21,811 nt of DNA. Source: UBA3103 sp002365855. GTDB taxonomy: Bacteria > Bacillota > Desulfotomaculia > Desulfotomaculales > Pelotomaculaceae. The stretch lies in the NCBI GenBank assembly GCA_030627625.1, contig DAOURR010000042.1, forward strand, positions 1-21,811. Reading direction: 5' to 3'. The translations under genes and the position numbers were made by a program. The notes beneath the pieces were generated by a model that worked only from the letters and a program-made list of their open reading frames with translations, was not told the DNA's origin and made no database searches. Below, piece after piece: positions 14,879-21,811 of this stretch (within the stretch, counting starts at the first letter, position 1; each line of letters opens with the position of its first letter).

Positions 14879-15415
14879 TCAACAACCGGCACCGATTTCG
14901 CAGAAAGAATCCAGGCCAATTTTCACGATCAGCATCAACAGTCCTGTGACCATGGCCGTTACCACCGGTATCCACAGGGAAGCCATGCCAAGTATGGCAA
15001 GAATAGCCGGCAGGGCTGCTTCAAGGGCTTCTTTTACTTTTGCGTCTTTGATGAGCTTCAATAAACCCTCGTCGCTGCAGACGGCTTCCCGCGCCTTTTG
15101 CCGGAACACCTCCCAGAAATCCTTTCCCTGTTTCTCGGCGTCTTCACGTTCCATCGGTTCAGACACAGCTTTTGTTAGCGCTACCATTGAATACAGGGGA
15201 GATATTTTAAAGTCCAGACCCCCCGCCGGCTTGAGCAGGTACTCCACGCCCGCATCCTTTTCGGGACTTAAACCCATACCTGCTAAAGCGGTTCCCAGCT
15301 GTACGTAAATATCCTCCTCTTTAAAATTTTCAGCTTCCCTGAGCGCGTCGTTAACGATAGCTGCCGCCCTCTGGGCGCCGATGGCCTCAATTTCCGGTCT
15401 GAACAGTTTCCTCAT
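14879..15415 (-). CDS. Unknown protein with hydrophobic C-terminus
   Basis: This 178-aa protein starts at ATG, with AGAGGAG about 10 bases upstream. The N-terminal 110 residues are helical and charged (EAIGAQRAAAIVNDALREAE, EREDAEKQGKDFWEVFRQKA) with a conserved-looking centre (LGTALAGMGLSPEKDAGVEYLL). Residues about 131-167 contain two hydrophobic segments (LPAILAILGMASLWIPVV, TAMVTGLLMLIVKIGL). The end is short and Cys-containing (CEIGAGC). The layout is a cytosolic helical domain tethered to, or inserted in, the membrane. I recognise no family. It stands alone between a transposase scar and a broken hydrolase, which suggests accessory DNA. A membrane-acting effector is possible but unsupported. 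Confidence 0.7.
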   Translation of the reverse strand: MRKLFRPEIEAIGAQRAAAIVNDALREAENFKEEDIYVQLGTALAGMGLSPEKDAGVEYLLKPAGGLDFKISPLYSMVALTKAVSEPMEREDAEKQGKDFWEVFRQKAREAVCSDEGLLKLIKDAKVKEALEAALPAILAILGMASLWIPVVTAMVTGLLMLIVKIGLDSFCEIGAGC

Positions 15416-15467
15416 CCTCAGTTTACTCCTCTCTTAATAAATAACCTCAAGGCATAACCATCCGTTT

Positions 15468-15491
15468 CTAATCTGTTTTCTGCCAGATTAG
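15468..15491. promoter_or_regulatory. Inverted repeat upstream of the 178-aa gene
   Basis: CTAATCTG (15468-15475) and CAGATTAG (15484-15491) are exact complements 8 bases apart. They lie 53-76 bases before the start of the minus-strand gene, in the promoter or leader region. A repressor site or a leader hairpin would both fit. Confidence 0.4.
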
Positions 15492-15703
15492 ACAAATGTA
15501 AACAAGTACAGGATAAATTTCTGCAAATAAAAAGCTAACCCTGCTAACAATGATAAACTTTTTATGCTTATTAACAATACATCTATTGACACCTGTAATT
15601 TTATCAACTTGTCTAATTGATAAGCTAATTTCTACTTTATTAATACAGATATCTTTTCGTCTGCCTTCGTATTTATCCGCTAAAAAGTCATCAAAATCAG
15701 CTT

Positions 15704-16769
15704 CTACCGGTGCGTTTCATTTTTTACACGCACCATTTCCTGATTAAACTTCTCCGGTTCTCCCATAAACGGGGCGTGAGCCGATTCTTCAAATATCACC
15801 AGTTGTTTGCCTATTGGGGCATTGAGCATTTTAATGTATTGTTCTACTAACTGCAGAGGAGTGTTATAGTCATTCCTGCCGGAGAAAAAATAAACAGGCA
15901 AAAGTAATTCCGGAACTTCATCGATCAATTTGAAAGATCGAGAAATGTCCCACATGGGACCACTACCTCTTGTTGCACCCCTGAGCCAGCCGATATAGTC
16001 GCGCAAACTATATTCGGGAGAACCCATGGCAATCCAGGCCAGTTTACCCATACTTACATCCATGCCGCCTCCTTAAGAATCTACCATCCCGGCAAACTTT
16101 ACGTATTTTTTATGATCGGTAAATGGAGGCGATCCCAATTTCTCCAAAAGCTCAAGGTTTTTCTGATTTCCACTTTTTTTGATTTTCTCCAATAGCCAGG
16201 CATGCGCAATCTCAGCACTTAAATTACTGTCTACAACCTGGCTTACTGCCACATAAGCATAGTAATCATACGGATAAGCGTACACCAATCCACTGCCTAA
16301 CTGGGAACCCCAGGAATGTCCTACCAGGTAGATTTTTTCTTTATTGAAACGGTTTTTTTAGATACTGTGTTAATTCGTGAGCATCGGTGAGAAATTGTTC
16401 AAAGGTCATTGTTTGCTCATCAAAATCCAGAGGATTTGACTTCCCGGCGCCACGTTGATCCCAGTGAGCTACGATGAAACCCTCTTCCAATGCTCCATTA
16501 AAGTAATGGGCCACCGGCATCTGGGCAGCTCCGGGCCCGCCATGCAGCCATAACAAAACCGGGTTTTTAATATTATTTCCCCGGATCAATATCCACTGAT
16601 CCATATCGCCTAGCGTAACTTTTTCTAATGAGACAATACTTTCCGGTATTATATTTCCCATACTATCCTCAATCGGTCTGGTTGAACCGCCTTTTAAATT
16701 GTCCATTGCTATAATTAATAGAATAAATATTAATATTATAATAAGTACAGCTATTTTTGTTAACTTAAT
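15704..16769 (-). pseudogene. Alpha/beta hydrolase (proline iminopeptidase-like), broken
   Basis: Three pieces rebuild one membrane-anchored hydrolase of about 350 residues. Piece 1 has the oxyanion motif LLWLHGGPGAAQ and HWDQRGAGKSNP. Piece 2 has the nucleophile elbow GHSWGSQLG. Piece 3 has the acid region SGRNDYNTP and the His region ESAHAPF. A one-base shift in the A/T run near 16355-16360 separates pieces 1 and 2. An in-frame TAA at 16073-16075, where relatives probably have Tyr (VDSYGGGMD), separates pieces 2 and 3. The best ribosome site (AGGGGAG) precedes an ATT at 16767-16769 that opens a hydrophobic anchor, so the native ATG also seems lost. All catalytic parts survive, so decay is recent or partly an assembly effect. 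Confidence 0.82.
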
Positions 16770-17104
16770 ATTGATCTCCCCTCTATATTAGGCAAATTAT
16801 TATAAATTACTTCGTCCGTTCGCCGGGCTTCAATGCAAAAAAGAATACTTAACAGTCTGCCAGAATAACTCATCTTCATACCCCAGCCACCGGAGAGAAA
16901 ATCTCTTAGTTCTCAACATATACCTCATTATCTGATAATACCATATTGTGGGCCGGGCTAATATCTCCAAACATATTTTCCTTATCGAAAAACAAACAGC
17001 TAATTTACAGCAACTGGTGTGCTCAAGGATGGGCCGGATTAAATCCAGCTCTTACTTATGGACATAGCAGTTAAATTTTTTGTATAAAAATCTATTTTTT
17101 AACT
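16770..17104. other. Divergent noncoding region
   Basis: About 335 bases lie between the hydrolase remnant and the cassette 2 promoter. I see no gene, strong hairpin or repeat. It must have held the hydrolase promoter on the minus strand. Confidence 0.5.
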
Positions 17105-17133
17105 TTACAAATGCAAAATGAAGGGTATATAAT
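17105..17133 (+). promoter_or_regulatory. Sigma-A-type promoter of GntR/ABC cassette 2
   Basis: TTACAA (17105-17110) and TATAAT (17128-17133) are 17 bases apart. The predicted start falls at the left edge of the operator palindrome. Confidence 0.75.
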
Positions 17134-17140
17134 ATTCCCG

Positions 17141-17175
17141 TACTAACTGTACTATTTATATTAGTACAGTTAGTA
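17141..17175. promoter_or_regulatory. Palindromic operator, cassette 2
   Basis: Perfect 14-bp arms (TACTAACTGTACTA at 17141-17154 and its complement at 17162-17175) flank a 7-base centre. They end 18 bases before the GntR start. Inside them ACTGTA (17146-17151) and TACAGT (17165-17170) are 13 bases apart, exactly as in the cassette 1 operator. This is the likely autoregulatory site of the GntR protein. Confidence 0.8.
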
Positions 17176-17192
17176 TTGAAAGGAGGGTGTCT

Positions 17193-17582
17193 ATGTTTGA
17201 ACTGGACCTGCGAAGTCGTGCGCCTATGTATGAACAACTGGTTGAGAAAATCAAAGAACTGATCATAAACAATGTACTGAAACCTGATGAGCAATTACCG
17301 ACCGTACGGGTGTTGGCCGGTGAATTGACCATTAATCCCAATACCATCCAGAAGGCCTACCGGGAACTTGAACACCGCGGCTATATCTATTCCGTTCCCG
17401 GCAAAGGCAGTTTTGTCAGACCCGCTGTTCCCGGTAATAACGCTGCCCGGCTGCGAATTCTGGAAAAAGAGCTCTCGATAATTGTAACGGAAATGCGCTA
17501 TCTGGGCGCTCCCCCTCAGGAAATTATCACCCGGATTAAAACGCAGTTATTTAAAGATGAAGGAGGTAACGTAGATGATTGA
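17193..17582 (+). CDS. YtrA-subfamily GntR regulator, cassette 2
   Basis: This 129-aa protein has an N-terminal winged helix-turn-helix (about 8-75; LPTVRVLAGELTINPNTIQKAYRELEHRGYIYSVPGKGSFV) and a short helical tail, the YtrA layout. I chose the ATG at 17193, five bases after AAAGGAGGG; an in-frame GTG at 17187 lies within that site. It is a paralogue of the regulator at 5642, sharing the LPS/TVR.LA and YIYS.PG.GSFV blocks. It overlaps the ATPase gene by 8 bases. It should act as a dimeric repressor at 17141-17175, released by an unknown signal. Confidence 0.9.
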   Translation: MFELDLRSRAPMYEQLVEKIKELIINNVLKPDEQLPTVRVLAGELTINPNTIQKAYRELEHRGYIYSVPGKGSFVRPAVPGNNAARLRILEKELSIIVTEMRYLGAPPQEIITRIKTQLFKDEGGNVDD

Positions 17583-18474
17583 GGTAGAAGGGGTCAGCAA
17601 GCAATTCCAGGAGCTGGAAGCGCTTAAGGATGTAAGCCTGTCGGTACATAAGGGCTCTATATACGGTCTGGTCGGTTCCAACGGAGCAGGGAAAACGACA
17701 CTTTTAAAGCTCCTGGCCGGTATTTACAGGCAGAATTCAGGCGCCCTCACGATAGATTCGCAGCCTGTATTTGAAAACGACGCCATCAAAACTCGGACGG
17801 CTTTTATTCCTGATCTTCTGTATTTTTTTCCCAACTTCTCCGTCCAAGATGTGGCTCATTTCCATGCGGGGATATACCCTCAATGGAATCAGGCCCGTTT
17901 TGAAAAACTCAGGAGCGTATTTAATATCGAGGTCAAACGGCGCATAAAAACTCTTTCCAAGGGGATGCAGCGCCAAATCGCCTTTTGGATGAGCTTGGCT
18001 CTGATGCCGGATGTTATGATCCTGGACGAGCCCATCGACGGATTGGACCCGGTGATGCGGCAAAAAGTGAAGAACCTTATCATCCAGGATGTGGCTGAAA
18101 GAGAAATGACTGTCATGATTTCTTCCCACAATTTACGTGACCTGGAAGATATTTGCGACAATATCGGCATATTGCACCAGGGGGAAATGCTAATTCAGAA
18201 GGACTTAGACGATCTTAAAGCAGACGTGCATAAGATTCAAATAGCCTTTAGCGGCGATGTACCCCCTACCCTGCTGCAAGACATGCCGGCGCTTTACCAG
18301 GAAAAAAGAGGCAGCGTGCTGATTTTAATCGTGCGAGGTGTATATGAAGATATCATCAGGAGCATGCAGTCTTACCATCCTGCAGTCCTGGATATCCTGC
18401 CGCTCACCCTGGAGGAAATATTCATATATGAAATGGGGGATCATGGTTATGAAATCAAAAACATCCTTTATTAA
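17575..18474 (+). CDS. ABC transporter ATP-binding protein, cassette 2
   Basis: This 299-aa ATPase has Walker A GSNGAGKTT (34-42). The signature is the degenerate LSKGM (127-131). Walker B ends MILDEP (Asp151, Glu152), with the IDGLDP D-loop, and switch His185 lies in SSHNLRD. A C-terminal domain of about 90 residues follows, as in YtrB/YhcH-type exporters. The start is ATG with GGAGG 7 bases upstream, inside the end of the regulator gene. Its own end overlaps the permease start at 18449 by 26 bases, so all three genes are coupled. The substrate is unknown. Confidence 0.92.
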   Translation: MIEVEGVSKQFQELEALKDVSLSVHKGSIYGLVGSNGAGKTTLLKLLAGIYRQNSGALTIDSQPVFENDAIKTRTAFIPDLLYFFPNFSVQDVAHFHAGIYPQWNQARFEKLRSVFNIEVKRRIKTLSKGMQRQIAFWMSLALMPDVMILDEPIDGLDPVMRQKVKNLIIQDVAEREMTVMISSHNLRDLEDICDNIGILHQGEMLIQKDLDDLKADVHKIQIAFSGDVPPTLLQDMPALYQEKRGSVLILIVRGVYEDIIRSMQSYHPAVLDILPLTLEEIFIYEMGDHGYEIKNILY

Positions 18475-20525
18475 TGGAGGTATCCTGCTCAACGATTTTA
18501 AAAGATTTACCTGGATCGGCGCCGGATATCTCCTGGTACTGCTTTTAAGTGTTCCACTGAAAGTATTTATGCTGCACAATAAACTGGAAGTTGTTACGAT
18601 AAATAACGCGTACACGTATTTGCGCATATTTCAGTTTGATACCAATTCATCGCTATTACATGTAATGTCGTTGATCCTTGTCCCCGTATTGACCGGCCTG
18701 CTGCTGTTTCGATATCTAGCAGGACAGCCGGGCGGCAGATATGGCGCATACATTGCCTGTCAAGCGGGAAACCCTTCATAATACGCATGTTCTGGCAGGT
18801 ATTATTTTCCTGTTTGTGCCGCTTATCCTCACTGCGTTGATTTCCTGGGCGCTGGTGGCCAGACTGGGGATTGAACATGTAAATGGTACAGATATACTAG
18901 CCTGGCTATTTATCAGCCTGCTGATTAATCTGCTTTTATTTATGACGAGTGTGGCCTCCGGAATGGTTACCGGCATGACCACCATACAGGGCGCTTTAAG
19001 CTATATTTTCCTTCTTCTGCCCAGCGGGCTGTCACTGTTGCTGCTGCATAACATGAGCAGGTACATTTTCGGTTTCCCATATGACTTTTATTTCGGGAAA
19101 ATAGACAAGCTTTCTCCCCTGATTAGGCTGACTGAAATCTCTATAAATCCTATTCCGCATGGTGAAATCGTGGTTTATCTGTTAAGCAGCTTCGCGTTGT
19201 TTTTTTTGGGCAGGTATCTCTATCAGCGGCGTCACATAGAAACGGCCGGCAATGCTATTACTTTCGATGTACTGCGCCCTATTTTCAAGTACTCAGTCAC
19301 CTTTTGCTTTATGTTGCTGCTCGGCAGTTATTTTTATAGTGACCAAGGCAGTCTTGGTTGGACATATTTCGGTTACTTTTTGGGCTCCTTACTGGCCTAT
19401 TTCCTGATGGAAATCCTGCTGAACAAATCCCTGCAGGTTTTTCAGTGGCGGCGCATTAAGGGTTATGGTATTTATGCCCTGGCTATGATCGGATTGATTG
19501 GTCTGTTTCATTACGATTTTACCGGTTATGAGAAAAGGTTGCCTGAGCTCAGCGAAGTGAAAAGCATCTACATGGATAATTTCTTTTACGCTTTAAACTA
19601 TGTGCAAGCAACGAATGCGCAAGCTTATGGCGGCAGTGAATATGATTCCCCTGTCAAGGCCATATTTACCGAAAGAGATAATATGGCCGCTATTTATTCG
19701 CTGCATCAGAAAATAGTCGCTAATCGATTGGATAAAAAAGAAACCTTCTTATCTAAACGCACGAGAGATTCCGAGAGGATCTGCCTGGCCTATGAACTGG
19801 AAAACGGCTGCCATATCTATCGGCAGTATGAGATATCCGCGCCGGAGTATGCAGATAAATTAAAACTCATTTATGAATCGCTGGAATACAAGGAACTGCA
19901 TAATAGAATTCTCAGCATAAATCTTGCTGATGTGGACCTAATCGAAATTAATACCTTCGATACAAATAAAAACGTACGCATCGTTGATCCGGAGTTCATT
20001 GCGCAGGCCGTGGCAGCCTTGCAGAGCGATATTTATGAAGAGACTTATGAAGAAATGAAAAATATGGACCTGAGACCTCCCTGGGCTCACATCTCCATCC
20101 TTTTGAAAAATAATCGCACAGTCCACCTGGACTGGAAAAAATCATATCTGAATTTCGAACAGTGGCTCAAAGAAAGCGAGAAATATTATCAGGCCAGGCT
20201 GCTTCCAGGCGAAGACATCGCCAGTGCGATCGTAGACAAGGATCCTGACCTTAACAAACAGGATTTGGATAATAAGAAGGCGGAGCCGGTTATCATAAAC
20301 CAAGAGACTATTCTTGAATTAGAAAAAAAACCTGGCATTCTAAAGATCACTGAAACGGAAAAACTGGAGCTGTGTTTACGTCATTATATTTCAAACAGTG
20401 AACAGGCGGCATATAAAGTGGTTTTTCAGCTAAATAACGGTAGCTATATTTCTGGATTCTTTTCCGAAGCTGATGCGCCCGCTTTTGTTAAGGAGCATTT
20501 TGCCCCGGCAAAAGAACCCCTTTAA
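18449..20525 (+). pseudogene. ABC permease with C-terminal DUF6449-like domain, frameshifted
   Basis: The natural start is the ATG at 18449, 8 bases after GGGGGA and inside the ATPase gene. The first frame encodes two membrane helices ending LLLFRYLAG, then runs to a wrong-frame stop at 18779-18781. The second frame resumes with ADMAHTLPVKRETLHNTHVLAG and carries about seven more helices. A soluble domain of roughly 330 residues, which I match from memory to DUF6449, completes it. A one-base surplus near 18720-18735 restores a single protein of about 690 residues. The long downstream part shows no other lesion, so this may be an assembly error, a very recent mutation or a recoded shift. Alone, the downstream ATG at 18741 has only a weak ribosome site. 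Confidence 0.8.
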
Positions 20526-20557
20526 AGGCTCTAAACATAGAGCCTTTAAAGGGGTTC
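20514..20557 (+). terminator. 20-bp hairpin overlapping the permease stop codon
   Basis: Perfect 20-bp arms (20514-20533 and 20538-20557) close a 4-base AACA loop. The permease stop (20523-20525) lies inside the left arm. No T run follows. It probably ends or protects the cassette 2 message. Confidence 0.6.
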
Positions 20558-20579
20558 GATGCGGCACGAGGAATATGTT

Positions 20580-20695
20580 AAAAAGTCGGGTGCCTGACCC
20601 CTGGTACCCTCTGAAATTTATCAGCATTCCATAAACGTGGCGATTAAGGGCACAGGGGTACACGATTAAGGGCACAGGGGGAGGGTTCTCCAAGG
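20580..20695. repeat. REP-like copy 5 and short tandem repeat
   Basis: An 18-base unit CGATTAAGGGCACAGGGG occurs twice (20641-20658 and 20663-20680). The second copy runs into the GGGGGAGGGTTCTC core shared with the other REP-like sites. Just upstream, GTGCCTGACCCC (near 20589-20600) resembles another common short-repeat fragment. The stretch reads as layered repeat debris. Confidence 0.5.
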
Positions 20696-20721
20696 GATCA
20701 ATCGGAAGTTTTGCACGTAAA

Positions 20722-20762
20722 TAAGGCTCAACTGTCAGGTATTATCTGATCGTTGAGCCTTA
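20722..20762. repeat. Inverted repeat in the 20.7-kb gap
   Basis: Perfect 11-bp arms (TAAGGCTCAAC at 20722-20732, complement at 20752-20762) enclose a 19-base centre that contains TCAG/CTGA. Weakly matching sequences about 25-45 bases further out (TTTTGCACGTAA and TTATGCGCAAAA) extend the symmetry. It may be the end of a lost insertion element. From here to 21007 I see no gene. Confidence 0.45.
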
Positions 20763-21007
20763 ACAATGCCTTGCATCTAAACCTTATGCGCAAAATTATT
20801 GATTGGCCCAGAAGAACGAAGTCGCGACTGCTCAAGTCTATGGGATTTCAATTTTTTGCTGCTGGCTTTAGATATTAGCTTTTTTCTATTTTATTCCTCT
20901 TTATTTACAGATCGTGAATATTTTTTCATTAATCCAGCTTAATTTGGACATACCTTCCCCCTCCCCACAAATGGGTCTTTGAAGTAATGTATCTAATCTC
21001 AGTAGCA

Positions 21008-21811
21008 TCATGGTGGAGCACCTGGAGATAACGAATACACCGTCCGCAGTTTGCCTTTCCCGCATACCGGACAAACCGTTACATCCCTGCCTACAAGAGC
21101 ACAGAGGATCTCAATAGTATTAAGGCCTTCATATTTTGGTTTGCAGGAAGGACTGCTGGTTAGCTTTCTGCACAGCTTAAGCTTTATCTTTTTGTACCGG
21201 TTAGCAAGTAGCCCATAATGCCTGATTTTGACAAAACCTTTCGGAAGTATATGCATCAAAACCTCCGGATGAATTCAATGCCTTTTAGCGTTAGAATCCT
21301 TGTCTGGCTGCCACGTTTACGGTCTCTTACAGTAATAGTTACCGTATGCTGATCCATTGAGACCATCCGGTAGTTGGATATGGCAAGCCCGGTGCGTGTA
21401 TCTTCCCAGGTATCGCACGACAGCCAGGGGACCGGAAAAAGTCTCTTTTGTGTAAGTGTACCAGTCCAGGGCATAACACTGACCCAGTAAACCTGAGAAA
21501 AGCTTTGGGTTCTGGTATTCTTGGGCATTTCCATGCAACTTAAGTAGGCCTTGGCGCATACATTGCTTCAGGTAGTGCAGATATTTGCCGCGGAATTTTT
21601 TTGACAGTACCTCTACAGGAATAAAGAACTTCGTGCTGCTGTTTCGCCATTGGCCCAGCTTTGTCAGCCCGCCTGCCAGTATCACTTTTTCTTGTCGTTT
21701 ATGATGCTCTTCATAACTTGGGCTGCGCTTTCTATCAATATTGACAGCATCTTTCTATTCCAATAAAAATATGGCCGCAGTTCTTCGGCTATTGTCATCA
21801 CTACATGCCGG
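21008..21811 (-). pseudogene. IS91-type transposase remnant, runs off the window
   Basis: Minus-strand pieces rebuild part of an IS91-like rolling-circle transposase. An N-terminal segment enters from the window edge (EELRPYFYWNRKMLS) and ends at a stop at 21682. The next piece begins VILAGGLTKLGQW and carries SKKFRGKYL and VVRYLGRYTHR. A shift near 21393 leads to GLAISNYRMVSMD and EFIRRF. A one-base loss in the T run near 21258 leads to MHILPKGFVKIRHYGLLANR and a final zinc-type CPVCGKGK. The piece that should carry the catalytic HUH (HPHIH-like) motif is absent between the first two segments, so the enzyme is dead. Confidence 0.82.

Noticed and set aside
15550..15747. 65-residue plus-strand frame
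   Set aside because: Low-complexity hydrophobic reading of an AT-rich gap, overlapping the hydrolase remnant, with no ribosome site.
20561..20575. GCGGCACGAGG, which resembles a cDNA cloning adaptor
   Set aside because: Too short, with no vector sequence around it; coincidence is likelier than contamination.
1..21811. CRISPR array, tRNA or rRNA
   Set aside because: No regularly spaced repeats and no recognisable tRNA or rRNA sequence were seen on either strand.

Overview
The window looks like a chromosomal segment of a spore-forming, anaerobic-type Firmicute, probably a Clostridia member of the Peptococcaceae / Desulfotomaculum-Pelotomaculum kind. The pointers are a GerW/YtfJ-type sporulation gene next to a DUF2953 gene, two YtrA-type GntR/ABC cassettes, strong AGGAGG ribosome sites with many TTG/GTG starts, and short GGGGA..TTCT hairpin repeats. 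The placement is inference; no rRNA or other phylogenetic marker is present. No tRNA, rRNA, CRISPR array or riboswitch was recognised.

Layout. 1-1182: the tail of an unrecognised gene, a small two-helix membrane protein and a stand-alone COG3910-type ATPase. 1450-2706: a three-gene operon (80-aa unknown, DUF2953 protein, YtfJ/GerW), closed by a 14-bp hairpin. 2800-3882 (minus): a 32-aa membrane micro-ORF and a nine-repeat ankyrin protein. 4125-4886: a lone HisF-type cyclase. 4894-5477: repeat hairpins, a 48-aa membrane micro-ORF and a terminator. 5520-8132: cassette 1, with promoter, palindromic operator, YtrA-type GntR regulator, ABC ATPase, permease and a YbjQ protein. 8240-8948 (minus): a membrane protein and XRE regulator pair. 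9117-11852 (minus): SAM methyltransferase, GNAT acetyltransferase and membrane diguanylate cyclase. 12100-13494 (minus): a cyclic-nucleotide-binding/DUF2225 protein followed by a broken small ORF. 13621-14834: a repeat, a decayed IS110 transposase with its noncoding leader, and a perfect 34-bp palindrome. 14879-15415 (minus): an unknown protein with a hydrophobic tail. 15704-16769 (minus): a broken alpha/beta hydrolase. 17105-20557: cassette 2, with promoter, operator, GntR, ABC ATPase and a frameshifted DUF6449-type permease. 20580 to the end: more repeats and a decayed IS91-type transposase running off the window.

The main regulatory theme is the pair of GntR/ABC cassettes. Each begins with a good sigma-A-type promoter and a perfect palindrome. 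Both palindromes contain ACTGTA-N13-TACAGT with identical spacing, so the two regulators may read the same or cross-recognised operators. In both cassettes the GntR and ATPase genes overlap by 8 bases, which suggests translational coupling.

The rest is accessory ground. Two transposases have lost their catalytic cores, a hydrolase carries several lesions, and at least five copies of a short hairpin repeat sit between genes. Several lesions are single-base frameshifts, so assembly error must be excluded before calling every one a true pseudogene. Least explained are the 178-aa protein at 14879-15415 with the adjoining 34-bp palindrome, the micro-ORFs, and the orphan HisF with an altered beta6 loop.
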